From Gemmatimonadales bacterium (GTDB taxonomy: Bacteria; Gemmatimonadota; Gemmatimonadetes; Gemmatimonadales; GWC2-71-9), in NCBI GenBank assembly GCA_019637315.1, contig JAHBVU010000001.1:62001-126000 (forward strand): 64,000 bases of DNA. Direction: 5' to 3'. Position 1 is the first letter of the stretch; the number at the start of each line of letters is the position of its first letter. Positions 48,264 to 58,705 of the stretch are shown here, one piece after another. Below the pieces are notes generated by a model. It was not told the DNA's origin. It saw only the letters and a program-made list of their open reading frames with translations, and searched no databases. The position numbers and the translations under genes are program-made.

Positions 48264-50087
48264 ATGACTGACCGGCTTCGCGCTGTTGTGGCGACGGCGT
48301 TACTGGCGATGGTGACATTCGCGGCACCGGTGCGATCCCTGGTGGCTCAGGCCGCCACGGACACGGCCGGGGTCGAACTGATGTACGGGGTCCGGGTCCC
48401 GATGAAGGACGGGGTCACCCTAAGCGCGACGATCTACAAACCGAAGCGCCAGAGCGCGCCCCTGCCGGTCATCTTCTGGATGACGCCTTACATCGCGGAT
48501 CTCTCGCACGCACGCGGAATGTACTTTGCGCGCAACGGCTACGTCTTTGCCGTCGTGGATACTCGCGGGCGCGGCAGTTCGGGCGGAACCTTCGAGCCCT
48601 TTGCTAACGAATCCTCCGACGGACCGGAACTGGTGCGCTGGTTTGCGCGGCAACCCTGGTCCAATGGCAAGGTCGGCCTCTGGGGCGGCTCCTATGGCGG
48701 CTTCTACCAGTGGGCCATTGCCAAGAATCGGCCAGCCGAGCTCGTCTCGATGGCGCCGGTGGCGTCGGCGCATCCGGGGGTCGACTTCCCCCAGCTGCGT
48801 AACATCTTTCGCTCCTATGCGATTCAGTGGCTCACCTACACCAGCGGCGCTGCGCCGCAAGCCAACCTATTTGGTGACGGCTCGTTCTGGATCTCGAAGT
48901 ACGGCGAGCGCTACCTCGAACACAAAGCGTTTGCGTCGCTCGACACCATCGTTGGGAACCTGACCACGTACTACCAGAAGTGGATGCAGCACCCGACGGA
49001 AGACGCCTACTGGCAGGCCATGACGCCGACTCGCGAGGAGTATGCCAGGCTCGATCTGCCGATCTTGACGATCACCGGGTACTTCGACGGCGATCAGATC
49101 GGGGCGATGACATTCTATCGGCGCCATCTCGCGGCCGCGACGCCGGCCGCGCGCGGTCGCCACTATCTCATCCTCGGTCCTTGGGATCACCCCGGCACCC
49201 GTACGCCGGTACCGTCGATTGGCGGCCTGACGTTTGGCGCAGCGAGCGTGATCGACATGAACCGCCTGCATCGGGAGTGGTACGACTGGACCATCAAGAA
49301 CGGACCCAAGCCCTCCTTCCTCAAGAAGCGGGTTGCCTACTGGGTCATGGGCCCTGGACCGACGGACGGCGAATGGAAGTACGCTGATGACATCGAAACC
49401 ATCGCCGACTCGACCCACACGCTCTACCTCGATGCGACTGACGGCGGCAACGACGTGCTGCACTCCGGCAAGCTCAGTGCTGCCCGGCTACCCTCAGGCC
49501 GGCAGCCCGGTCAATGGACCTATGATCCGCTCGACGTGCGCGGCTATGCCCTCGAAACGATGACACCACCGGCAGACTACTACAAGATCCAGACGCCGGT
49601 CTTCAACCTGCTGGGCAACGGGCTCGTCTATCATACGGAACCGTTTGCGGAGGCCACCGAGATCAGCGGCTATCCGAAGCTGACCGCCTTCATCGAGATG
49701 AACGTTCCGGACACAGACTTTGAGGTGACCCTCTACGAGGTGTTGCCCGACGGGAGTGCCATCTACCTCTCCGACGACGCCCTGCGCGCGCGCTATCGTG
49801 AATCGTCCTCGGTCGCGAAGCTCGTTACGCCTGGTGAGGTGACCCGCTATCGCTTCGAGCAGTTCACCTTCTTCTCCCGTGTCATCGGCAAGGGCAGCCG
49901 GCTTCGGCTGGTGGTTCGCTCGAGCAACTCGCTTGCCTGGGAGAAGAACTACAACTCGGGCGGTGCGGTCAATCGGGAGACCGGCAAGGATGCCCGCACT
50001 GCTCGGATCCGGCTCCATAACGACGCTCGCTACCCGAGCGCGCTGGAACTGCCGGTGGTCCGACCCGGTCGCAATCGGGTCGATTAG
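48264..50087 (+). CDS. Exported CocE/NonD-family serine hydrolase (X-Pro dipeptidyl-peptidase type)
   Basis: A 607-residue product with a signal peptide (residues 1-29, ending SLVAQ-A). The alpha/beta-hydrolase core shows PVIFWMTPY, VVDTRGRGSSGG, nucleophile elbow WGGSYGG (Ser143), ITGYFDGDQ and the late GPWDHPG with the catalytic His. The C-terminal half is a jelly-roll (about 430-600, IEMNVPDTDFEVTLYEVLPDG) as in cocaine esterase and X-prolyl peptidases. Cleaves acyl, glutaryl or X-Pro bonds in the periplasm. AGGAG about 5 bases before ATG 48264 supports the start. Confidence 0.86.
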   Translation: MTDRLRAVVATALLAMVTFAAPVRSLVAQAATDTAGVELMYGVRVPMKDGVTLSATIYKPKRQSAPLPVIFWMTPYIADLSHARGMYFARNGYVFAVVDTRGRGSSGGTFEPFANESSDGPELVRWFARQPWSNGKVGLWGGSYGGFYQWAIAKNRPAELVSMAPVASAHPGVDFPQLRNIFRSYAIQWLTYTSGAAPQANLFGDGSFWISKYGERYLEHKAFASLDTIVGNLTTYYQKWMQHPTEDAYWQAMTPTREEYARLDLPILTITGYFDGDQIGAMTFYRRHLAAATPAARGRHYLILGPWDHPGTRTPVPSIGGLTFGAASVIDMNRLHREWYDWTIKNGPKPSFLKKRVAYWVMGPGPTDGEWKYADDIETIADSTHTLYLDATDGGNDVLHSGKLSAARLPSGRQPGQWTYDPLDVRGYALETMTPPADYYKIQTPVFNLLGNGLVYHTEPFAEATEISGYPKLTAFIEMNVPDTDFEVTLYEVLPDGSAIYLSDDALRARYRESSSVAKLVTPGEVTRYRFEQFTFFSRVIGKGSRLRLVVRSSNSLAWEKNYNSGGAVNRETGKDARTARIRLHNDARYPSALELPVVRPGRNRVD

Positions 50088-50157
50088 CGGCCGGTCTTCC
50101 GGCTGGCGATCGGTGTGGTAATTTCCCGGCCATCGCCTGCCCGGAAACAACGGAGTC

Positions 50158-51372
50158 ATGCCCGCACCGACCGACAGCTGGGAGGTCCTGATTCATGATC
50201 GGGGTCGCGACGGCGCCGTAAGCTATCGCGAGCCAAGCGGGGAGCTGCGCTGCTACTGGGAGTATGGCGGCGGCGACGTGATTGCCATCGTGTCGGTCGG
50301 GCAGGAGGATCATTGGCGCTCTCACGCACCATGGGCGGTCGGGCGGCGCGAGGTGATCCTCTCACGCATTGCCGGCGAGGTGATCCGCCAACGAGTACCC
50401 ACCGGGCGCGCCGACTACGACGAGCGCCGCGCCGCGCTCCATTTCCGCTCCCACGAGGCACCGCTGCCTCCGGGCGAACGGACGGTCACACCTGCTCCCC
50501 CGCCAGAATCCTCATCCCCCACCAGGAAACGTCCCGGCCTCATGATCGTGATCGGTATCATTGCCGCTCTCGGGCTGGCGGCATTCCTGATCGGTCGAAC
50601 CTTCCTCACGGTCCGAACGACCGGGGCGCCCTGGGGGCAATCGGTACGCAGCGGTGATGCCGTCGTCACCATGATAACTCGGCTCGAGCCCTACGTCCCG
50701 ACATTGCACCGCAATCCTGCCAACGACCGCTACACCGTCGGCCTCCTGATCCACTCTGCCAGCGACGCCGGCCGCGGTCGATTCGTCGAAGTCGCCACCG
50801 GCCGGCGCGGGTCCGACCTCAATCAGGCCAAACTCGGTGTCGTCGACGGCAGCCGAGTCTGGTTCGTTGCGGGAAGCCCGGGGGTGTATGATGTACGGAC
50901 CGAGCGAGTCGATCATCGACCGGCCGGACAGCCGCCGGCCCGCCCCTTCGTGCCCGCTGACCTGGCGACCGGTCGGGACGCGCTCCGGCTGATGCTGATC
51001 GATCCCGGATCGCCGCCCCGGCTCGGCAGCGTCGTGCTCCCGGGTGGGGAGGGAATGCATCAAGCCGGGTTTCTGCGCAGAGAGCGCCAGGGCGAGATCC
51101 TCCGCGTGGCCGACGATGACGTGCTGCTGCTCTTCGAATCGAAGCCCTATCGCGCCGGCACCGTGATGGTGGCGCGGATCCGAGCCGATGGCACCAGGGT
51201 ATGGACCCTCGATACCGGCATCGGTGAGCTGCGGGAGGTGTTCCCCGATCCGGCGTACCCCGCGCTGATCGGCGACCGCCCCCGGGAGCCCGGCAAGGTA
51301 CCCGAACCGATTCTGGTGGTTGTCGATGTCGGCGCTGGCCGCGTCACGACCCGTTCTCTCTGGCTCGAGTGA
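50158..51372 (+). CDS. Single-pass membrane protein of unknown function
   Basis: A 404-residue protein with no signal peptide. A soluble N-terminal domain (about 1-115, with WEYGGGDVIAIVSVGQEDHW and REVILSRIAGEVIRQ) is joined by a Pro/Ser-rich linker to one transmembrane helix (about 125-147, LMIVIGIIAALGLAAFLIG), then a large outer beta-rich domain (about 155-404, e.g. GVVDGSRVWFVAGSPGVYDVR, VARIRADGTRVWTLDTG, resembling PQQ/propeller-type strands). I do not recognise the family with certainty. Six bases before the next membrane protein, so probably cotranscribed. Confidence 0.6.
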   Translation: MPAPTDSWEVLIHDRGRDGAVSYREPSGELRCYWEYGGGDVIAIVSVGQEDHWRSHAPWAVGRREVILSRIAGEVIRQRVPTGRADYDERRAALHFRSHEAPLPPGERTVTPAPPPESSSPTRKRPGLMIVIGIIAALGLAAFLIGRTFLTVRTTGAPWGQSVRSGDAVVTMITRLEPYVPTLHRNPANDRYTVGLLIHSASDAGRGRFVEVATGRRGSDLNQAKLGVVDGSRVWFVAGSPGVYDVRTERVDHRPAGQPPARPFVPADLATGRDALRLMLIDPGSPPRLGSVVLPGGEGMHQAGFLRRERQGEILRVADDDVLLLFESKPYRAGTVMVARIRADGTRVWTLDTGIGELREVFPDPAYPALIGDRPREPGKVPEPILVVVDVGAGRVTTRSLWLE

Positions 51373-51378
51373 GTCACC

Positions 51379-51768
51379 ATGGTAATCCGACTGGTCGGAC
51401 TGGTACTCATCATCATCGGCGTCGTCTCGGCCGTGTTCTCGATCTATCTGCCGATGCAGAGCGGCGAGCTGGACCATCTCAGCCGGTCGCTCACCCGGGC
51501 ACTGGTCTTCTTTCCGCTCGCAATCGTGACAGGCCTGGCATTTCTGATCGGCGGGACTCCGGCGCTGGACGCCTTCCGGGCACGACCCAAGTCACGCGGC
51601 CAACTGATGTTCGTGCTCGGGATCATCATCGGATCCGGGGTGCTGACCGGACTGAGCTACTGGCAACTGCAGGTTCACGCCCCCAAGCCGTCTGAGCTTG
51701 AACGGATCCGGGATTTCAAACCCCAGGTGCCCCAGATCACCAACCCGCAGTTCAAGCCGAGACCATAG
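51379..51768 (+). CDS. Small three-helix membrane protein of unknown function
   Basis: A 129-residue protein with hydrophobic helices about 4-24, 41-60 and 74-94 and a polar C-terminus (RIRDFKPQVPQITNPQF). No family recognised. It starts 6 bases after the preceding gene and ends 27 bases from the convergent dgdR-type gene. Probably works with the protein at 50158. Confidence 0.6.
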   Translation: MVIRLVGLVLIIIGVVSAVFSIYLPMQSGELDHLSRSLTRALVFFPLAIVTGLAFLIGGTPALDAFRARPKSRGQLMFVLGIIIGSGVLTGLSYWQLQVHAPKPSELERIRDFKPQVPQITNPQFKPRP

Positions 51769-51795
51769 CGCCCCACCGTTGGCGCAGCGAGCAGC

Positions 51796-52653
51796 TCAGA
51801 TGGTTGGAAGTACGGTCCGAACGTGCTCGGCAAAGGCGCGCACGACGGCAGACGGTTGCTCGCTGTCGATCGTCAGCGCAATCCCGACGTTCGGTAGCTG
51901 CGGCAACCCGGACTCGGCCGTCAGGATGCGGAGATCGTCCGGGACGGCGGTCCGGGTCAGGACGGCGATCGCCTGACCCGAGCGAGCCACCGCGATCAAT
52001 CCTGTCAGGCTGGCGCTGGCATAGGCCACCCGGTAAGCGCGCCTCGCTGCCTCGAGCCCACGCCGCGCGGCGCGATGATCGAGCGTGTCGGAATCGGAGA
52101 GCGCCAGCCGGAGCGGTCGCCGGTTCGGCGCGTTCGAACCAACCGCGCTGACCCAGACGAGCGGCTCGCGCCGAATCACGGTCACGCCCTGGGCATCCTC
52201 CGCAAACGAGGTCAGCGCCAGGTCGAGCTGATGGCGGTCCAGGCGCTCGAGCAAGCGCGGCGTGTGGGCGCAATGCACCTCGACCAGCACCTTCGGGTGT
52301 TCCCGTGCAAAACCGCGCAGCAACTGCGGCAGCATGACAACGGCGTAGTCGTCGGGGCAGCCGAATCGAATGGTGCCAGTCAGGCCTTTGCCGGAGACTT
52401 CAGCAAGGGCCTCGTCGTGATACTGGAGGATGCGCTGCGCATGGGCCAGCAGTCGGATCCCGTGCGGAGTCAGGAGCACGCCGCGGCCGGTCCGCTCGAG
52501 CAGGACCTGGCCTGCAGTTCGCTCGAGGCGTTTGACCTGCAGACTGATGGCGGCCTGGGTTCGGCCGACCCGGATGGCGGCGCGACTCAGGGCACCGGTC
52601 TCCGCGATGACGATGAAGGTCCGCAGCAGATCGAGGTCGAGGCCGTCATCCAT
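51796..52653 (-). CDS. dgdR: LysR-family regulator, probable DgdR
   Basis: A 285-residue protein: N-terminal winged helix-turn-helix (residues 7-66, LRTFIVIAETGALSRAAIRVGRTQAAISLQVKRLE) and a periplasmic-binding-type effector domain (GTIRFGCPDDYAVVMLPQLL onwards). It is divergent from dgdA across 102 bases, the arrangement known in Burkholderia, where DgdR represses dgdA and responds to dialkylglycines such as 2-aminoisobutyrate. The name rests mainly on this layout. TAGATT six bases before the ATG suggests a leaderless, self-controlled mRNA. Confidence 0.78.
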   Translation of the reverse strand: MDDGLDLDLLRTFIVIAETGALSRAAIRVGRTQAAISLQVKRLERTAGQVLLERTGRGVLLTPHGIRLLAHAQRILQYHDEALAEVSGKGLTGTIRFGCPDDYAVVMLPQLLRGFAREHPKVLVEVHCAHTPRLLERLDRHQLDLALTSFAEDAQGVTVIRREPLVWVSAVGSNAPNRRPLRLALSDSDTLDHRAARRGLEAARRAYRVAYASASLTGLIAVARSGQAIAVLTRTAVPDDLRILTAESGLPQLPNVGIALTIDSEQPSAVVRAFAEHVRTVLPTI

Positions 52654-52659
52654 ACCATA

Positions 52660-52665
52660 AATCTA
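52660..52665 (-). promoter_or_regulatory. Candidate -10 box (TAGATT) for a leaderless dgdR mRNA
   Basis: On the minus strand TAGATT, then TATGGT, then ATG 52653. No Shine-Dalgarno. It directly abuts the T-N11-A operator candidate, so DgdR could block its own transcription. Fifth example of TAnnnT-N6-ATG. Confidence 0.5.
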
Positions 52666-52667
52666 GC

Positions 52668-52682
52668 TTATATCTTTGATAA
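52668..52682. promoter_or_regulatory. LysR-type operator candidate (TTAT-N7-ATAA, T-N11-A) in the dgdR/dgdA region
   Basis: TTAT 52668-52671 and ATAA 52679-52682 form a dyad that contains the T-N11-A core (T52669, A52681) of LysR-family binding sites. It lies in a conspicuously A/T-rich stretch (about 52652-52692) of an otherwise GC-rich window and sits between the divergent starts, as expected for a regulator of both genes. Confidence 0.6.
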
Positions 52683-52725
52683 CATCTATTAGGCGATCTT
52701 GCCGTTGACCTGTGGTGCGGGGTAG

Positions 52726-54060
<1,335 letters not shown>

Positions 54061-54081
54061 CCGCCAGCCAGGGAGAACATC

Positions 54082-54966
54082 GTGCAACTCGTTGTCGACG
54101 CCCTTTGCAAGACCTACCCCAATGGGGTGCGCGCGCTTGACGGGATCTCACTCACCGCCGGTGCCGGAATGTTCGGCTTGCTGGGCCCCAACGGCGCCGG
54201 CAAGTCCAGCTTGATGCGCACCGTGGCAACCCTGCAGGTCCCCGACAGCGGCCGGATCCGCTTCGGTGACCTCGACGTGCTCGCGGCACCGGATCAGCTC
54301 CGCCGGCTGCTCGGATACCTGCCGCAGGAGTTCGGGCTCTACCCGAGCTTGAGCGCCGAAGAGACGCTCGATCATTTCGCGGCGATGAAGGGCGTTCTCG
54401 ATGGCCGGACCAGGCGCGGCTTGGTGACGGACCTGCTCCAGCAGACCAATCTGCACAGCGCCCGGAAGAAGGCGGTTGGCTCGCTGTCCGGCGGAATGAA
54501 ACAGCGGCTTGGCATCGCCATCGCGCTGGCCGGTGCGCCCAAGCTGCTGATTGTCGACGAGCCGACGTCCGGCCTCGACCCGACCGAACGGCACCGGTTC
54601 CTCAACTTGCTGGCCGAGATCGGCCAGCAGATCGTGGTGCTGTTGTCGACCCACATCGTCGAAGACGTCCGTGAGCTCTGTCGCTCGGTCGCGATCATCC
54701 ATCAGGGGCGCGTCATCCTCTCGGGCGACCCGAGGACCATCGTCGCTACGCTGAGGGGAAGGCTCTGGCGACGGGAGGTCGACCGGCGCGACCTGCCCGA
54801 CATCGAAGCAACCCACCAGGTCATCTCCACTCAGATGGTGGCTGGTGTTCCGGTCGTCCATGTCTACAGCGACGAGGTCCTGCCGGGATACGAGCCGCTG
54901 GAGCCGGATCTTGAGGACGTGTACTTCCACCAGATCAACCTCGCCAGTCGGTTGCAGGCGGCGTGA
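54082..54966 (+). CDS. ABC transporter ATPase partnering the permease-aminopeptidase fusion
   Basis: A 294-residue ATPase: Walker A GPNGAGKSS, Q-loop LGYLPQEFGLYPSLSAEE, signature LSGGMKQRLG, Walker B LLIVDEPTSGLDP and switch His in LLSTHIVEDVRE, followed by a C-terminal domain (about 225-294) of regulatory type. GTG start 21 bases after dgdA, with a GGAG upstream. Its stop overlaps the next start as GTGA, so the fusion protein is its permease partner. Confidence 0.87.
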   Translation: MQLVVDALCKTYPNGVRALDGISLTAGAGMFGLLGPNGAGKSSLMRTVATLQVPDSGRIRFGDLDVLAAPDQLRRLLGYLPQEFGLYPSLSAEETLDHFAAMKGVLDGRTRRGLVTDLLQQTNLHSARKKAVGSLSGGMKQRLGIAIALAGAPKLLIVDEPTSGLDPTERHRFLNLLAEIGQQIVVLLSTHIVEDVRELCRSVAIIHQGRVILSGDPRTIVATLRGRLWRREVDRRDLPDIEATHQVISTQMVAGVPVVHVYSDEVLPGYEPLEPDLEDVYFHQINLASRLQAA

Positions 54967-57900
54967 CGATGTTCGGGACCATATACCGCTACGAGATCCG
55001 TTATCACCTGAGCCGGCCGGTCACCTGGCTCTACTTCATGACCTTCGCGCTCGGCGCCTTCGCCCTGATGGCGACGGATGCCATTGCCCTGATAGGCGGT
55101 TCCGGCCAGGTGATGCGGAACGCGCCCTGGCTCATCGTCCGGAGCATGCTCTTCCTGGTGCTGATGGGGCAGATCGTTATCGCTGGTCTCATCGGCAGCG
55201 CTGTGCTGCGCGACTACCAGTATCGCACCCATGAGCTGCTGTTCACCACACCTTTGACTCGGTTTGCCTACCTTGGGGGTCGGTTCGCTGGCGCCTTCAC
55301 CGTGATGGTGCTGATTCACCTTGGCATTGTCGTCGGCATCATGGCCGCTGCATTGGCGCCGTGGATCGAGCCAGAACGCTTGCTTCCGTTTCAGCTGACG
55401 ACTTACCTCGTACCGTTTGCTGCGCTCGTTGTCCCCGCCGTTCTGGTGATCTCTGCCATCTTCTTCTCTGTCGGGGCCCTGACGCGCAACGCCTTTGCGG
55501 TCCACACCCAGGGAATCCTCCTGCTGGTGGCCTGGATCATTGCGCAGACGTTGATCGGCAATCTCGACGATCAGAACCTTGCGGCGATGCTCGACCCGAT
55601 CGGCCTGTCCGCGTTCGACTTGGTGACACGCTACTGGACGGTCGCTGAGAAGAACGCCGCCGTTATCTCGATCGATGGAGTACTGCTGGCGAATCGCCTG
55701 CTCTGGACCGGGATTGCGCTCGCCCTGACCGCGGTGACCTATCTGTTGTTCCGCTTCCGCAGTGCTCCGCCGTCACTGTGGCGTTCGCGTCAGGTTCGTG
55801 CAGAGGAGGCGGTGCCCGCATCCCGGTCGGCGCTTCGGCTGGTGTCGCCCGAGTTCGGACCGAGCGCGTGGTGGGTGCAGTTCGTTTCCAGTGCCCGGAT
55901 GTCGTTTCGAAGCATTGTCCGACAGGTCCCGTTTGCGGTGATCGTGACCGTCGGGATGATCAACCTGCTCATTGCGGCTGCGTATGCGGACCTCGTCTTC
56001 GGGCAGCGAGCGTGGCCGCTGACGTACAACGTCGTCGAGTCGCTCGATGGCCAGTTTCTGATCTTCTTCTTCGTTCTGATCGCGCTGTATGCGGGTGAGG
56101 TGGTCTGGCGAGAGCGGGACCTGAGGGCTGATCAGGTCGTCGATGCGCTTCCGGCCGGTACCAGCGCAACCATGCTTGGCAAGGTCGGCGGCCTGATTCT
56201 GGTTCAGGCTCTGCTCCTGCTGGTTCTGATCGCAGCCGGCGTTGTGTTTCAGTCAGCCAAGGGATACTTCCGCTTCGAGTTGGGGCTCTACTTCGCCTAT
56301 CTCTTCGGAACTGTGCTGCCGCTGCTGGTCCAACTGACGGTCATGGCAGTGCTGATCCATGTGGTCGTCAACCACAAGTACTTTGCGCACGCCCTGGTGA
56401 TTCTGGGCTTTATCGTCCGCGCCGCGTTAGGCAGTCTGGGCATCGAGCATCCGTTGCTGCAGTACGGCAAGGTGGCGCCGCGGGTCTACTCCGACATGAA
56501 TGGCTTTGGTCCCTTTGTGCCGGGACTGGTGTGGAACACGCTCTACTGGTCGAGCGTGGCGCTCCTGCTCGGTGTGGGTGCCTACCTGCTCTGGATCCGT
56601 GGGAGTGAGACATCATGGTCGGTTCGGCTTCGGGCAGCGCGGGCCAGACTGCGCCCTTCGACTGTGGCCGTGGCGGCGGTCGGGCTGATCGGGGTGATCA
56701 GCGCCGGCTCCGTGCTCCTTGTCAACATCCACAGCACCAACACCTATCGAACCTCGGCAGAGCAACGCCGTTTGCGGGCGGAGCATGAGCGCACCTACAA
56801 GCGGTATGCCGGCACGCTCCAGCCGAGGCTCGTCGATGCCGATGTTCGTGCCGACCTCGTCCCGGAGGAACTGGCCTTCGGCGTGAGCGCGACGTTCACT
56901 TATGTGAACAACCATCCCGTCGGAGTCGATACGCTCGTCGTAACCCTGATGCAGCGCGATGTCGTGGTCGATACGCTCGTCTGGAGTCGGGCCGCCACGA
57001 GCCTCGTCGAGGACCACCTGCATGGGATGCGGCTGTTCGTGCTTGAGGAGCCGCTTGCTCCGAATGACTCGATCACCTTGCGGTACCGGGGCCACTACGC
57101 CAGCCGGGGGTTTCCGGTCACGGGTGTCGAGCCCACAGCGATTCAGATTCCGATTCGGAATGCCATCGCAGCGAACGGATCGTTCCTCAACTTTGAGTAC
57201 TTCCCGGTGCTCGGGTACACCACTTGGCGGGAGCTACAGTCGGATCTGGATCGCCGGAAGGAAGGGTTGCCGCCAAGAGTTCGCGCGGCCTCGATCGATG
57301 ACACTGCGGCGCGCGCCATCACGTATCTCGGTATCAACGCCAGCTGGATCAACTTTCGGGCAACGGTCAGCACGGCGCCCGATCAGATTGCGCTGGCGCC
57401 AGGGACGCTGATCGGTGAGTTCGCGGAGGGCGGTCGGCGGGTTTTCGAGTACCGGTCTGAGCAGCCGATGCTGGCCTTTTACTCCTTTCTGTCCGCCCGG
57501 TACGAGGTCAGGCGGGATCAATGGAATGGCGTGGGGCTCGAGGTCTACTATCACAAGGATCATGGATTCAACGTCGACCGGATGATGGACGCGATGAAGG
57601 CGTCACTCGCGGACTTCTCGGCACGATTCGGTCCCTACCAGTTTCCGCAGCTCCGGATCGTCGAGTTCCCCCGCTACTCCCAGTTTGCCCAGGCCTTTCC
57701 GGGTACGGTTCCGTTTTCGGAGAACATCGGGTTCATCCTGCGCGCGGGCACCAAGGCGGACGATATCGACACGCCGTACTATGTCACGGCGCATGAGGTG
57801 GCGCACCAGTGGTGGTTCCATCAGGTCATTGGCGGCAATGTGCAGGGTGCCACGATGCTGTCCGAAGCGCTGGCGAACTACTCCGCCATCCTGGTCATGG

Positions 57901-58577
57901 AGAAGACCTTCGGTCGCGAAAACATTCGGAAGTTTCTGCGTGAGCAGCTCGATCAGTACCTTGCCGGTCGGGGGCGTGAGGCGAAGGCTGAGCAGCCGCT
58001 CATGCTCGTCGAGAACCAACCCTACATCCACTATAACAAGGGATCGGTTGCCCTGTTTGCGTTGCGCGAGCTGATCGGCGACGAGGCGATGACGCGGGCG
58101 TTGTCGCGCTTCGTGCGGGATAAGGCGTTTCAGGCTCCTCCCTATACGACCAGTCGCGAGTTGCTGGCCTATCTGGGGGAGGAGACACCCGATTCAGTGC
58201 ATGCAGCGATCGACGACCTGTTCCGGACCATCACGCTGTGGGACAATGCGATTGTCGGGGCTACGGCCACGCAGCGAGCCGATGGCAGGTATGAGGTCGC
58301 GCTCGATCTCCGCACCGCCAAGTTCCGCGCCGACAGCCTCGGCAACGAGTCACCGACGCCAATGGCCGATCTGATCGAGATTGCCGTGCTGGGAGCACCG
58401 GAACCCGGTGCCGAGCTTGGCAGGCCACTCTATCGGGCCCGTCACCGCTTGGGCGCGGGCGACACCACGCTCCGGGTGACGGTCGACGGCAAGCCAAGCC
58501 ATGCCGGCATCGACCCGTACAACACGCTGATCGACCGCAATCCGCGGGACAACCTGATGCCGGTCCGTCAGCCGTAG
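54963..58577 (+). CDS. ABC-2 permease fused to M1-family aminopeptidase
   Basis: A 1204-residue membrane protein. Residues 1-545 hold two six-helix ABC-2-type permease halves (coupling loops VLRDYQYRTHELLFTTPLTR near 82 and REVWRERDLRADQ-type near 380). After a transmembrane helix (about 566-588) comes an M1 aminopeptidase domain facing the periplasm: PFSENIGF at the GAMEN position, zinc site H944-E-V-A-H948 with the third ligand Glu968, 19 residues on instead of the usual 18, and the transition-state Tyr in IHYNKGSVALF. The family is known in Bacteroidota and Gemmatimonadota but uncharacterised. Start may be GTG 54963 or ATG 54969. Confidence 0.88.
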   Translation: MTMFGTIYRYEIRYHLSRPVTWLYFMTFALGAFALMATDAIALIGGSGQVMRNAPWLIVRSMLFLVLMGQIVIAGLIGSAVLRDYQYRTHELLFTTPLTRFAYLGGRFAGAFTVMVLIHLGIVVGIMAAALAPWIEPERLLPFQLTTYLVPFAALVVPAVLVISAIFFSVGALTRNAFAVHTQGILLLVAWIIAQTLIGNLDDQNLAAMLDPIGLSAFDLVTRYWTVAEKNAAVISIDGVLLANRLLWTGIALALTAVTYLLFRFRSAPPSLWRSRQVRAEEAVPASRSALRLVSPEFGPSAWWVQFVSSARMSFRSIVRQVPFAVIVTVGMINLLIAAAYADLVFGQRAWPLTYNVVESLDGQFLIFFFVLIALYAGEVVWRERDLRADQVVDALPAGTSATMLGKVGGLILVQALLLLVLIAAGVVFQSAKGYFRFELGLYFAYLFGTVLPLLVQLTVMAVLIHVVVNHKYFAHALVILGFIVRAALGSLGIEHPLLQYGKVAPRVYSDMNGFGPFVPGLVWNTLYWSSVALLLGVGAYLLWIRGSETSWSVRLRAARARLRPSTVAVAAVGLIGVISAGSVLLVNIHSTNTYRTSAEQRRLRAEHERTYKRYAGTLQPRLVDADVRADLVPEELAFGVSATFTYVNNHPVGVDTLVVTLMQRDVVVDTLVWSRAATSLVEDHLHGMRLFVLEEPLAPNDSITLRYRGHYASRGFPVTGVEPTAIQIPIRNAIAANGSFLNFEYFPVLGYTTWRELQSDLDRRKEGLPPRVRAASIDDTAARAITYLGINASWINFRATVSTAPDQIALAPGTLIGEFAEGGRRVFEYRSEQPMLAFYSFLSARYEVRRDQWNGVGLEVYYHKDHGFNVDRMMDAMKASLADFSARFGPYQFPQLRIVEFPRYSQFAQAFPGTVPFSENIGFILRAGTKADDIDTPYYVTAHEVAHQWWFHQVIGGNVQGATMLSEALANYSAILVMEKTFGRENIRKFLREQLDQYLAGRGREAKAEQPLMLVENQPYIHYNKGSVALFALRELIGDEAMTRALSRFVRDKAFQAPPYTTSRELLAYLGEETPDSVHAAIDDLFRTITLWDNAIVGATATQRADGRYEVALDLRTAKFRADSLGNESPTPMADLIEIAVLGAPEPGAELGRPLYRARHRLGAGDTTLRVTVDGKPSHAGIDPYNTLIDRNPRDNLMPVRQP

Positions 58578-58705
58578 GCCGCAGGCAATTCCGCCCGCCG
58601 GACGCGTTGCAGGGAGCCGGCCGATCGTCAGGCCGCCCCGCGGTGCTGCGACGATCGGCGGGTGGCCGGCATCCAGTTGCAGGTCCCCACGAAACGAGCT
58701 TGGTA

